Assembly: GCA_958496175.1 (NCBI GenBank) | Contig: OY292278.1 | Location: forward strand, 50,530,001-50,594,000 | Direction: 5' to 3' | From: Sisyra terminalis | Lineage: Eukaryota; Arthropoda; Insecta; Neuroptera; Sisyridae | Length of the DNA stretch: 64,000 bases | Part shown: piece after piece, positions 37,190 through 48,591 of the stretch | Layout of the letters: each line of letters starts with the position of its first letter | Position numbering within the stretch: the first letter of the stretch is position 1 | Translations under genes and position numbers: made by a program | The notes under the pieces: generated by a model | What the model was told of the DNA's origin: nothing | Seen by the model: only the letters and a program-made list of their open reading frames with translations | Database searches by the model: none

Positions 37190-38315
37190 GGTGTTTTTTT
37201 TTTTTTGGGAGAATTTTTTTTTTGCTCCCATGCCGAAATTTTGTGGGAAATACTTCAAGAAAAAAATCCCTTAAAGTTTGAGCTCTTAATATTAAGTACT
37301 CACTCACAGCATGTGAATATTTTCCATTTAAAATACACGTAAACTTTGATTTTTTTTTTTAAATTTTTTATAGCTCAGCGGCATTTTATGGTATCGCCTC
37401 GCTCAAAGTCGCGATTTTTTTTACAATTATATGCTCTACAAAAGTGCCTAGTTTTAATAATTTTTAATAAGGAATAAAAACTCAATATTTTCTTAAATTT
37501 TTCCAAGATGTGGCGCTGCCTCTATCTTACCAAATTTGTGTACTTTTATGCTAATGGTTAAAATTAGTGCTCTAGATTTATTTGTGGAGACTTTACACTT
37601 TTTAAGATTGGAATACTTTATTATATTACTCTTTTACAATTGACAAAAAATTGAAATGCCAGTTGAAACAAATGACAACAGTCAATTGGTTCAATTCTGA
37701 GACGTTGATTATTATATTTGGTTTTCACTTACACGTGTGATTAAATAATTCTTTGTCCTTTGTCAACATTTTACGTACGTACATATTAAACTGTACCAAT
37801 AAAAAACGCCTATTTTTCTTTTAAAAGATTAAAAATATTATTCAGGATGACAAAAACAGTAAAGACTAGTATTCTCTTCTGAAAACTTAAGAACCACCTG
37901 TGAAAGAAGAAAACAAAATAAATTCTTGATGAAAATTTAATATTCTCCAAAAAAATCCGATTTTTATAACCGATCTTTGAACATTGATCTGTTTTTACGA
38001 TTTTTGAATTTCTATCTTTGGAATTTTTTAACTAATCATCGAATTAACATTCAAAGATAAATTTTTGAAGGATCTAAATTGTTCTACAAAAATTGCCACT
38101 TATTATTTTTCGATAAATTTTCTTTCCTTTAAGTTATTCAAACCGAAAGTTGTAGTAGAAGAAATTTTCCGGTTTAAATAACTCTAAAAAAAGGCAAATT
38201 AATCAAAAAATGTTACACGACCTTTTTTGTAGAGCATTTAAAATTGATCTCTGAATATTAACTCGTTGATTAGTTACAAAATTCCAAAGATTAAAAATTA
38301 AAAACAATGTTTATG
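37190..38315. repeat. Decayed palindromic sequence related to families A and B
   Basis: 37230-37400 follows the family A left-arm order (AAAGTTTGAGCTCTTAATAT, TTTCCATTTAAAATAC, TTTATAGCTCA) with many changes. 37920-38315 folds on itself, with TTTTTTAACTAATCATCGAA against TGATTAGTTACAAAATTCCA, and has the GACCTTTTTTGTAGAGCATT motif. No ends could be placed. Confidence 0.5.
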
Positions 38316-38349
38316 AGTCGAATTTTTTTGCTTGATTTTAACATTTATG

Positions 38350-38640
38350 TTTTAACTAAATTTTTGTCAGTACAAGATGACATACCCAGTTTCTGCCCTG
38401 TTCTAAAATAAAATATTATTGTTAATCGAAAAAAGTTTATAGAATAATATTAAATAATGTAAACTAATGGATAACTCTTTAGTTGCACACAATATTTAAT
38501 TAAATTTTTATCAGTACAAGATAAAACACCCCGTTTCCCCTCTGTTCTTAAATAAAATATTATTGTTAAACGAAAATAGTTTATAAAATAATACTAAATA
38601 ATGTAAACTAATGAATAATTTTTAAGTTGCACACAATACG
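38350..38640 (+). repeat. Tandem duplication, unit about 143 bp
   Basis: TCAGTACAAGAT...TAAAATAAAATATTATTGTTAA...GTTGCACACAATA occurs twice, first at about 38352-38494, then at about 38495-38637, with about 10% differences by eye. Between and beyond the units the sequence is unique. Confidence 0.75.
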
Positions 38641-38649
38641 TAGCCATGT

Positions 38650-41180
38650 TGGCTAATTTTCAATAACATCAATTGTTTTTGATAGATCTATTACTAGGTT
38701 CACTTTAGTCACTCTAGTAACTAGTTATAGAGCTTTTCCAAGGGTTTCTCTGATCATCAGTGATTTCGAGAACTAATTTCATTGGATGACTGAAATACAA
38801 ATGTAATACAATTGCAACAATCATTTTCCCATTATAAACCACTTAATAAAATAGTTGAAAGATAAAAAAAACTATCAAACACATCCCTCATATTTTACAA
38901 TATTGATTAATTTGTTGGCGTTTTTACTTTTTTATGGGCGCAGACGTTTTAATTGGATGAAACTGAAATAAATTTCAATTTTATTTGCATTATTGATTTC
39001 ATTTTAATGACTCGTAACTGTTTTATTAAATAACATAACTGACTTTAATTAATTTCTATAAATATGAAAAAAAATATTTCTAGTTCTATGGGAATATTTA
39101 TTGGTCGGAAAAGTTGATTTCCCTTTATACGAAATTTCACTCTCTATCGGAATAAATACATTTTAAATAGTTCTAATATAAGTGGTAATTATGAGGGAAT
39201 ATCATTTGAATATTTACGCAACGACACGCAATATAAACATCGTTGAAAAATCCATCAACACGATGGTTTGGATTTTTTCTGAGGAATTAAAGAAAGAAAA
39301 AATCTTTTTGCTTGGATTTAGAAAAAAAATCTTCAGGAAATGACTTGGTTTTTTTATGAAAAAAAAAACTCTTTTAGTTCTTGACGCTGAATAAACTAGT
39401 AAATTGTTTGATTTATTTAATATTTATGGTTTCAAGAAGAATTGTTCAACTTTCACTGTCAACATCAATCTGCAAAGTAATTGCTTGGAAAAATATTTTT
39501 TTCTTTTTCTTTAAAACACTAATGAAGACATTTGACGTGATTCGGTGATTCCCTTAAAAACCCAGGTAAATATTCTGGGTATCATTTTTTTTGTGGTAAA
39601 TTCTTTTAGTTTCCATAAGGACTCAAGTCGATAAATCGACCAAAAATCGATGCATAATTGGTTTAAAATCTTGCGGTTTTGTGTTTACAAGAAAATTATG
39701 TGTTAACAATATTAAATAAAACCACAGAATAAATGGTGGTTTTACACCAATCAAAGCATCGTCTAGAATCTAATTTCTATTGAAAATATTTGATCAACTT
39801 TATACTAAAACGACACAAAGTTTGTCTATTTTACTTTTTCAATTAAATTTCTTGGAAATCTCAAACATTGAAAAAACGCCAGTTCGTTGACTTCAAAGAC
39901 AAAAAAGTCCCCGAAAAATCGAAACCGAGTGCCCGTTATAAATTCCGTCCAGGTGCCACCATTTGTTCCCGAATAATTATTCAATTATTGCTGTACCAAT
40001 GGATTTTAAAAACCGTTCGTAATTAGTCTTTGAAGAATCACATTTTGTATAAATTTGGTGGTGGGAATTTTCCGAAAAAGTTTCAAACAGTGCGTCGAAC
40101 ATTAACTCGTTCGTTGACACTAAGTTTTCCACCCTTATCACGGCCGGCGCCTACAGGGATTAATTCGGCCCAACCCCAACAACCCCCTTAAATATCCGGT
40201 CTTGTTCCTAAATCTGCGACACTAAACGAGTGCTCGTATAATCCACCTAAAAGTTATATAAATATATTTTAAATTTATTTTATAATTAAAGTCGTAAAGT
40301 ACTGTTTCAATTTAATAACTTTATATTTCTGCATTGATTTTCCTTATAATTTTCTCGATTTTTGAAAAAAAAAAATTATTTAGGATAATTTATGTAAAAG
40401 AGTTAATTTTTTAATTGTAGTTTTGTTGCAACCAATTTAAGTTTAAATGTTGCGTTTATAATTGCTTTTTTGCACGTGATATTTGCATTAATGATGACAT
40501 ATAAAAAAAAAAAAACTACAGTATTTTTTATAGCAGTAAATGTAAACTATGTTATGAGAGCATTTTTTGATAAAAAATTTCATTATTCGAAATTTGAAAA
40601 TACAATTAGCATCTTAGGGATTTTTATTTGAAAAATAAGCTTTAGTAGGTTTCGAAAGGACATAGGACGATAAATATAGTGAATATTTGGTTGAAAATTT
40701 CAGGGTATGTTGGTACTATTAAGATATATTAATTCGGCAAGTTTCAGATCCCTATATATTACCGTTTCATCAAAAATTGAAAAACTGGAAATCAGAAAAA
40801 ATATTTTTTTTCTTAGAAACTTCTGAATCGATTTATTTGAATTTTGGATATGTTATAGGGGCTGATGGTAGCTTCTAGAAAAAAAATTGAGAGCTTTATC
40901 GGTTTATAAGATCCTTGAAAAAAGAGAGCTTTTTTTGCATAGATAAAGCATCTAAATGCGGAGAAAAGCTCCATCATTTTAATTTAATTACTGTGAAAAT
41001 CTTTACATAGTCTTTTAAGAATAAAATTATTAATGTATATTTCTTATTTTGTTTCAGGTTCGTAAATGATTAGCAACAGTTAAAGTTTCCATTCAATACA
41101 AAATCATTTTTTGTAAGTTTTTAACTTTTCTTTCTTAAAAAAATTTTAAATTGATAATATTTTTTTTTTGTATCAAAATA
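38650..41180. other. Gene-free unique stretch
   Basis: Nothing repeated is seen. 39890-40240 is more GC-rich (CACGGCCGGCGCCTACAGGG) without an open frame, and may be conserved non-coding DNA. 40600-40960 is AT-rich. Confidence 0.4.
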
Positions 41181-41188
41181 TTGAAATA

Positions 41189-41408
41189 CAGTGTAATCTT
41201 ACTAATCCGGCACTATCAAAAAGCGGAGGGTGCCGGATTATTGGAATGTTCGTATTACTGGATTATTGTGAAAAAGTCAGAGGTAATTAATAAAATAAAG
41301 CATTCCATAGAGGGCATAAATGTAGAGGGGGACGGAGACGGGGGCGGAGGGGGCCGGATTATTGGACGTGCCGATCTATCGAAGCGCCGGATTTGTGAGA
41401 TTATACTG
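41189..41408. mobile_element. pogo/Tigger-like MITE
   Basis: 220 bp, TA-flanked, with ends CAGTGTAATCTTACTAATCC and ...GAGATTATACTG. Subterminal CCGGCAC and GGATTATTGGA repeats and a GGGGACGGAGACGGGGG purine run fill the interior. Form and ends fit the pogo branch of Tc1/mariner. The 100-aa open frame across it is not a gene. Confidence 0.75.
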
Positions 41409-41413
41409 TATAT

Positions 41414-42417
41414 TAGACTGATTCAAAAAAAAATTATGATTTTTTTTTCTTAATTATATTTAAAATATTCTTGGAAATGACAAAAAAAATATCCTGCGAA
41501 AGTTTGAGCTCTTAATATTAATATTACGAGGTCCCACATCCAAATTTCGATTTTCCATTTAAATGACATGGAAACAATATTCTCTTGCACTTTGGAATTT
41601 TATAGCTCACGTTTGTGACAATATTTCGGAATGACCAAAGTATATTCTTGTAGAAAATTGAACGATCTACAAAAAAGGTCTCGAACAAGTTTTTGATATA
41701 TTTATTCCTTCAAAAGTAATTCGAGGTCAAAGTTGAACTAAAGAGAAATTTTAATATTTTTTCAATTTTTTGACGTAACCATCAATTTTATGAGACAGTT
41801 TTATAGGACATTTTTTGTAGAGCACTTTTTTTTCTATAACTTATCTATAAAAGTTTTTGATATTTTTCACAGGTCCTAAGTTATTTGCATTAAACTGAAA
41901 ATTCCCTGAATTATTATAATTTTAACATAAAAAATATTTTTTTTATTTTATTTAAATTACTTAGAACCTGTAAAAAAATATTAAAAACTTTTACAGAGAT
42001 AAGTTATAGGAAAAAAAGTGCTCTACAAAAAATGTCCTATAAAATTTTCTCATAAAATCGATGGTTGCCTCAAAAAATTGAAAAAATGTTAAAATTTCAC
42101 TTTAGTTCAACTTTGACCTCGAATAACTTTTGAAGAATTAAGTATATCAAAAACTTGCTCGAGACCTTTTTTGTAGATCGTTCAATTTTCTACAAGAATA
42201 TACCTTGGTCATTCCGAAATATTGTCTTTGACGTGAGCTATAAAATTGCAAAGTGCAAGAGAATATTGTTCCCATGTTATTCTAAATGGAAAATCGAAAT
42301 TTGCGATGCGGCACCTCTTAATATTAATATTAAGAGCTTAAACTTTCACAGGATTTTTTTATTTGTCATTTCCAAAAATATTTTCGCTTTAATTAAGAAA
42401 AAAAAATCATCAGTCTA
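41414..42417. mobile_element. Family A palindromic element, best copy (A5)
   Basis: 1,004 bp opening TAGACTGATTC and closing (GA)TCAGTCTA, flanked by a perfect 8-bp duplication CTGTATAT (41406-41413 and 42418-42425). This fits the nTnnnnAn pattern of hAT insertions. The two halves are inverted copies of each other over about 450 bases; for example ACGATCTACAAAAAAGGTCT near 41664 is matched by AGACCTTTTTTGTAGATCGT near 42161. Only a short AT-rich centre near 41900-41960 is unpaired. There is no transposase. Confidence 0.85.
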
Positions 42418-42431
42418 CTGTATATGCTTTT

Positions 42432-42870
42432 GAAGTTATACTTCTGTAGGCACGCCATGAGAGGAAAAAATGGTATTACGGCAGTTAATTTGTGCTGTTA
42501 CGTTCACGAAACAATAATAATTCCGTAGCAACAAATTATCTAATCGTTTAAATTTTAACCAATTTTTTTTTGGAATTTATCACGGAGCAATTAAATATTT
42601 TAAATCAGTATAATAAAAGACAAAGAACAAAGAACGTATAGAAACACATATGTATGAGTGAAAACTAAATATAATTATCTAAAATTTTCATTTCCACTCA
42701 TTCTTTTCTTAACATGTTAGTTGTGCCAATGTTGGCTGTAAATATTTCACGGGTAGCAACTGGTATTTGGTCATTATAATGATGTAAATTGTATGAAGCA
42801 TTCTAATTAAAAAACAAAATCGAATTTAACTTATTCCCAGAAAAAAAATTTTATAAAGGAGTATAACTTC
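42432..42870. mobile_element. Short inverted-repeat element with GAAGTTATACTTC ends
   Basis: The block opens with GAAGTTATACTTCTGTAGG and closes with AAAGGAGTATAACTTC, 439 bp in all. The interior has TTAGTTGTGCCAATGTTGG, shared with the larger insertion in the mariner element. No clear target duplication is visible (flanks TGCTTTT and TAACGTG). It starts 7 bases after the target duplication of the adjacent palindromic element. It has no coding capacity. Confidence 0.55.
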
Positions 42871-43126
42871 TAACGTGCATCTATTAGTAACCACCCACAC
42901 TTATGGCTTTTTAAGAGAAAAAAATTGCATCTGATAATAATCCTCTATCCCCTCGTAAACTTTAGTTGTCAATATTTATAAAAATTCATTAACTAAATCA
43001 GAATTTTTCGATTTTCATTAATAAATCTAAGTGAAAAATTCTTTATATTTTCGCATTGCAATTTCTATTGTATATATATATCGAATTGGCAATACATTGA
43101 TATATACATAGTCGACAAGTTGTCTG

Positions 43127-46100
43127 CTATACTGTGGGTATCAAATATCGTGTCACATGTTTCGGTTGCATTGTCGCCTGTGTTTTTGCGTTGGTGGAAA
43201 TATCGACACACATATTAACAATGGACGGGGTGAATATCGATTTGGCTCCATAAGATTGTGGCCCGTAGCCGTATTCTTGTACCACTTTCTTGACCTTTCG
43301 CAACAAAACTGGCTTGTAAGCAGGCCATCGCTCAAATCCGCCAGCCTTGCATCCTTGCAACTGCGAAAAAAAATAATCACTTTTTAGTAAAATTGCTTAA
43401 AAATTACATCAAATACCAAAAAAAAAAACTTCACTAATTTGATCAAATTTAAGACTCCTACAAAAAAAACAGTTTAATCTACAAGAAAATAGAGCTTTAA
43501 AGTTGCTACTGTATAAATTTTTATTATCGCGTTACGACTCTATTTTCTTATGATAATTTTATAGAGATAACTAGAAGAGAAATATTTTTTTTTTGTAAAT
43601 ATCCCCTTACCAATTTTCCTGGACCAACTGGCATCCAAGGTCCACCCAAATTAACACCACCCTTTCCAGTGATCTTTGGCGGTTTTGGTTGCACATAAAT
43701 CGGTTTTCGTGGTTCTCTCGGCTCTTTGTATGGATTATCCCAAAAATATGGATTTCCATGCATTCCTCTGACCATCACCGGAAGTGTGAATATTGTCGGT
43801 AGTTTCTTCTTCTTCGGAACTCCCTCTGGCCTAAAACAGTAACGGTGAAAACATAATTTTTATAACTCAAAAAAAAAAAAATAGTTCGTTACTGATTTTA
43901 CTTGTATTCTGGAAATTTTGAAAAGTATCCCGGATATGCCACTTGGCAATTGGGTAAGACTTTTTGATCTTTCTTTTTCTTGGTCGGTTTTGAACGATTG
44001 TCCATGGCAGTGTAGCGGACAAAACAACCGAAATTGTCGCCAGGTGTGGAATGTTTTTTCGTGGGTCCTACCGGAATAATTGGCGCGTAGGCTTTTTCGT
44101 TCTTTTTTTTTGGTCTACAAAAAAAAATTTGGAAAATTTATACCAGTGGCTCGTGGGGCATTGGGTTAAGGGGGGAAGCTGGTCTAGAGCGTGAAAAAAT
44201 GGGCATAATTTATGAATTTGTTGTGACTCAACAAAAAAATCAATCGAAAATCTGTGAAAAAAGTTTTATAATTTAGGTTTTAATCTACAAATGCAAATTT
44301 TTTCGTGTCAATTAAATTCAAAATGGCGGCTGTCCAGCATTTCTTCGGAGGCGCCTCAATTTTTAGACGGGTCCATGACCGAAGATGTAACCTCCTTAAT
44401 TTTGGTCCTGGAACAAAATCCTGAAAATTTCTAGTTTCTATATGACAACAGCAAAAGACGTACGTAGGATTTTTTCGATATTTTGTTTTTTCGCGAAATG
44501 GTGCACATTTGAACCAAATATTAAAATTTTCACTATAAAAAAACGACAAAACTGTTGATTAAAAAAAAAAACTATGCAATATAAAAAAAAATCCTACGTA
44601 CGTCTCTGGAGAAAGGTATTTCGAATGTACTGTGAAAATTTCGTATAGATCGGTGAAGATTTGTTCGAGTTATGTCTTCGGCCAGTTCAAAAAAAGTGAT
44701 TTCGAGAAAAACCCGTTTAAAGTTTTAAGTACTATAAAATCATATTAAATGCGTATATATCTTTAATCTGCGAAAATTTGGGCATTTAGAAATTTTTTCC
44801 GGCATCCATCTTTTGGTATGTTATTTTTAAGACCCTAAAGTACCTTTTAAGACAAAGAAAAAAAAATCGATTTCTTCAAAATTCTAGACCAGCTTCCCCC
44901 CTTAAGTTTTTCTTTAACTTTTAGTTGGCGGCCTCAGTTGTATACAGTTAAATCAAAATGTTAAATGTAAATTCAATAATATATCTCTATACCATATCAA
45001 ATTGACTTATATCATTTTCAGAGAAAATGGTCTATTTCTATACGTCTTAAAACAGGTGGTTGGAAATTATCCATAATTTTGGCGGTATAAGTGAAAAATT
45101 AAAATGAACAGATTTTACAAAAATCCTTATAAAAGTTATTTCTTCTAATTTCTAATTTCATTCTTTCAACTAATTCTCCACTGAGTTTAGAGGCCTCCAA
45201 AAAATTTCAATCGGTACAGTTGGTCGCTATAAGCGACTGCATAAAAAGGTATTTTAATTTCGTTCCTCGAAAAATCTTACTTTGGCCGCCAATTGATGGC
45301 TTCTTTGATAAAAATTCTTCGAAACTCCGGATCAAAATAACCGTCTCCCAGACCACATTTGATTTTCGGACCCGGAAGAACCATCGGTGGGTTGTTCAGT
45401 TTGGGAGGGGCTGGAAAAATTTCAAGATTTTCTTGTCAAAGTTTTAGGAATTTTCACCGACGATATTACCTGTTTTTTTGGGTTTGGCATCGACCATGCG
45501 TAGGTATCCGGGCTCGGTGAAGAGGCCCAAACGTTCCATGTCCGGCTTGCCGAAGTGGAAGCCCGGCGACTCCCGGGCGGCGGCCTTAAAATCAAAAACC
45601 CCCATTTTTTACTTTTGATAATTTGAACAGTTAAAACTGGGAAACTTTCGGGTAAATCTTGGAAAATTTAAGTGAATTCCCTCTGGAAAATTGAAAATTA
45701 TTTTCTACATTTGTTTGAATAATTTTATTTTGGAAAGGATACTGCAAATGTCAAAACTAGGGAAATTCATATTTCATATTTTGTAATGAGTTTGAAGTCA
45801 AGGTTTGTAAATTACACAGGTTGCTCCATTAGAAAAAAAAATGACGTCATACGAAGAATTTTGAAATTGATCAGTCTGAAGATATGTACGAATTTCTTCT
45901 GGATACGTCACGTATCCACCATGAGGCCACCTGTGTATTTTATAAACCTTGGTTTGAAGTAACCTTGTAGTCCTTTATTCCAATGCGACAATATTCCATT
46001 ATTCCGATATGGTGTCATTCTATGTTATTCCTGAACAACGCATGGCATCTTTATTCTTCAACTTAGGTTATTTTTTGCGTTTCTTACGAAAAAGAACGTT

Positions 46101-47546
46101 GATTGTCTCCTAAAATATTTGCGCCATTAAAAATTAAGTTTATTTGAATAATTTCACTTACCTTCCATAATTAATTTTAAATATACATTCCCATTTCATA
46201 TTTATTTCATTTGTATTACTTTCGTCATCAATCGAATAGGTCTACTGAAGTCTCAGTGGAACAATTCCGGGCTTATCTCAGAGATGGAATTATCTCTACT
46301 AAGCTCAAATACAGATTGGTAAGTCGTCTAACTTTGGCGGGAATATTTAAAAAAATCAATTTGACTGAAAAATTTAAATTTGTCGTATCCTTTGATATTT
46401 TCGTTTGAATACCACCGAAAAACAAATTTGCAATTTTAACCGCAGCTTTAATGACATTGTTGAATGCACAAGCGTATAAGATTTCATTCACTTGGGGGGT
46501 GACGAAGGTGGTTTTGGGTGCAAGGGGGTGAGACAAGAATCAGAACAGCGACATTCACGTAGGTGAACTATGCAAATATGGCGTTGTCGCCAAGGTTTAT
46601 GTTCACTATATATGAGGACAACGGCGTCTTCGACAAAGCTCACCCTATGCTTTCGCACAGAGGTCGGAGTGAAACAGAGAAGTTTATGAAGGTTTGGTTA
46701 AATATTTCAGTTGGGATAGTTGCGACGCTGACACGACAAGAAGGGCAAAACTCACCCCCAAATCTCACCCGCCACCCCTCACCCCCTGTGAGAGCCGGCT
46801 TTCAGCAGTCAATGAAAAAGCTCCGCACGAATTATTCATGCCCTTATATGCTCGGGCTTGTCAACAATATCACATTGAGTCGTCTAAAAAAATCGTTCGA
46901 GAATCTTTCCAGTCTTTCCAGGATTTTTTAGGTTGGAAAATTAAAATTTAGTGCAATGGCTTTAAAACATAACGATTTTCTTGAAAGCTTTTCTCAATAT
47001 TTACTATTATACTGTCCAAATTCATTAAGCAGCTTGAAATAGTGCTCATCAAACTATCTTCTTCAATGAAAAAGAAGATTGCTTAGCAATTAAAATACGT
47101 AAAATGTTTCTTTAATACCAAAATATTCTGGGAAAATTTTCTGTTCACTTTTTGAGAATTGTTGGCTTGGGTTAAAATAACTAAGAAAAATTGTCGCTGC
47201 ACTACGACAACCACCTGTTTTAAATTTTCATATACTTCCACATCAACGATTTCTTTACATGAATCCTATTTTTAGAATGCAATTTACGCAAAATATGGCG
47301 ACAGATAATCGATAGAGTTATGTTTACTATTTGTTCAAGTTAACTCTACTTACATTTCATCCCCTGTTGATATTTCTCAGCACCAATATTTACCAACAAA
47401 CAAGTCGGGAAATCTTCCATCGAATATCTTCCAGCAACTGCAGAAAAATTAAAAACACAAAATTAAACCAACATCACAAAATCGTTAGCTTTCGGCGCTG
47501 AATTTCGTTACTTACGGTCGATATTTGATGGCTTAATTGACGCCAT
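43127..47546 (-). CDS. CFAP96: CFAP96 (C4orf47)-like cilia/flagella-associated protein, 7 coding exons
   Basis: Reading the minus strand, the exons are 47546-47516, 47437-47394, 45584-45470, 45410-45281, 44114-43902, 43830-43611 and 43360-43127, ending in TAG. Every intron is GT/AG and phases run 1,0,1,2,2,0, giving 987 coding bases (328 aa; the human protein, from memory, is about 310). Family landmarks, in the expected order, are MERLGLF at residue 41, LPGPK at 75, GYFDPEFRRIF at 87, HGNPYFWDNP at 202 and a CKAGGFERWP motif near 255. Lys/Pro-rich linkers separate them, with no membrane segment or signal peptide. The known family is a small cilium/centriole-associated protein; its function here is inferred from similarity alone. 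Exons 1-2 are the weakest part: a stronger donor after 47354 breaks the frame to exon 3, so I chose the GTAAAT donor after 47394. Introns contain MITEs at 44170-44901 and 45799-45951. Confidence 0.8.
44170..44901. mobile_element. TTAA-flanked MITE in CFAP96 intron 4, copy 2
   Basis: 732 bp between TTAA sites at 44166-44169 and 44902-44905, with inverted ends GGGGGGAAGCTGGTCTAGA. The interior holds GAGAAAAACCCGTTTAAAG near 44705, the complement of the core seen in copy 1. It lies between coding exons 4 and 5 of the CFAP96-like gene without touching the splice sites. Confidence 0.88.
45799..45951. mobile_element. 153-bp MITE with 9-bp target duplication, copy 1
   Basis: Inverted ends CAAGGTTTGTAAATTACACA and (read inward) CAAGGTTTATAAAATACACA, flanked by a perfect 9-bp duplication GTTTGAAGT (45790-45798, 45952-45960). 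It contains the palindrome ATGACGTCAT and lies in CFAP96 intron 2. A 9-bp duplication suggests a Mutator-like origin, but that is inference. Confidence 0.9.
46240..46951 (+). CDS. Possible exons of an unidentified protein, antisense in CFAP96 intron 2
   Basis: Three stretches look coding. The first, 46240-46318, follows AATAG and ends at GTAAGT; it reads as a helix-like peptide around VEQFRAYLRDGIISTKLKYRL. The second, 46563-46691, follows ACGTAG and contains ALSPRFMFTIYEDNGVFD. The third, 46793-46951, follows a pyrimidine-rich ...CCCTGTGAG, contains HELFMPLYARACQQYH and ends in TAG. Exons 1 and 2 join in phase 0 with a good donor. Exon 2 to 3 needs a weak GTTTGG donor; read without it, the sequence shifts frame, so this could instead be a decayed gene. 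No family is recognised. GC content is well above the surroundings. It lies on the opposite strand inside intron 2 of the CFAP96-like gene. It could also be a captured or transposon-derived fragment. Confidence 0.35.
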
Positions 47547-47660
47547 GCTGTACAGTGTACATTCATGCCGGGGGCGACCAGTCGAAAGCTCCCGGAAGTT
47601 ACGTAATTTGCCTGTGATTGCTGGAATAATTTGGTGGACGTTGCCATTAATGATGTTATT
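47547..47660 (-). promoter_or_regulatory. Probable 5' region and promoter of the CFAP96-like gene
   Basis: The 110 bases upstream of the chosen ATG are richer in GC and CpG than the surroundings. On the gene strand they hold a CTTCCGG site (ETS-like core) next to a TTACGTAA palindrome. No TATA box is evident at a fitting distance. Helitron (c) begins about 200 bases further upstream, which limits the ancestral promoter to a short interval. The promoter call is inferred from position and composition. Confidence 0.35.
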
Positions 47661-47749
47661 GGATTTAGCACGTCAAGATGTTAACCAGGAAATGGACAAT
47701 ATTTGTAATGTAAGGACCTTAGTGAAAAAATTGGATTTTCGAATGACTA

Positions 47750-48591
47750 TCTATACTAATACATACAATTCTTACGTCTGTCTGTACATTTCGATTTTGA
47801 ACCCAATTTTAAAATTTTTGTCTGTCTGTCTGTCTGTGTGTCCCGATTTAACTAAAGAACGGAACAACCGAATTTAATGAAATTTGGTATTAAGATACAA
47901 CACAATTTTCCCCAGACTATAGGCTACTTATCATTCCAAAAAAATAATAAGGGAAGGTATTCCTTAGGGATGAAAACAGAAATTTTTACTTTAGACAGAT
48001 GAGTTGTATATCATTGGAAAGGTAATTTAAAGTTAGAAAATAATCTGTAAAAATATTTTTAGTTGAACTGATAACAATTACAGTAAATTCAATTTAAATT
48101 TTAAAAAATTGCCTCTTTGAAGTAGCGTAATGGCTTACGTATCTAACATTCTGATGCTCCTAATTATAAAGATGTGGGTTCGAATTTTACAGTAAACTTT
48201 TTTTTTTTTATTTGATTTTTTTATAAAATTGTTGTAAATAGACCCTTAGAGTTGCTGAATAAGGAAATATTAACGAAAAAAAGTAATAGTAATAATAATA
48301 ATAGTAATAAAATTTAAAGTAAATACATTTTTAAAACCGTGCATACATAAAATCCTGAATTTATATATCCCCTCTGACTGATGAAATTTAAATATTCGAT
48401 GTATTATTAGTAACAGTTTATTAATTGTGTCTTTTTAAAGTCGACAAATTAGTAAATTTAAGTATGATTATGTTTTTCGTAAAAGAAAAAAGAAAAATAA
48501 TAATTTTCATATGCCACGACAAATAGCAAATTTAAAAAGAAAATATAATCTACACCTACGTTACGCAGACGAAGTCGCGGGAATCAGCTAG
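47750..48591 (+). mobile_element. Non-autonomous Helitron, copy (c)
   Basis: 842 bp, beginning TCTATACTAATACATACAAT and ending GCGGGAATCAGCTAG, with A before and T after. It lacks about 40 bases near the start and part of the sequence just before the tRNA-like segment. It lies about 200 bp upstream of the CFAP96-like start codon and points away from the gene. Confidence 0.87.

Noticed and set aside
41151..41453. 100-aa open frame with a Gly-rich run
   Set aside because: Covers the pogo-like MITE and both flanks; the glycines come from its GGGGACGG purine tract.
43548..43778. Separate small gene of 76 aa
   Set aside because: It is part of CFAP96 exon 6 read through the splice donor into the intron.
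47354..47393. Longer exon 2 of the CFAP96-like gene using the GTAAGT donor after 47354
   Set aside because: It gives phase 1, whereas exon 3 starts in phase 0; only the donor after 47394 keeps the frame. An unseen extra exon could still rescue the longer form.
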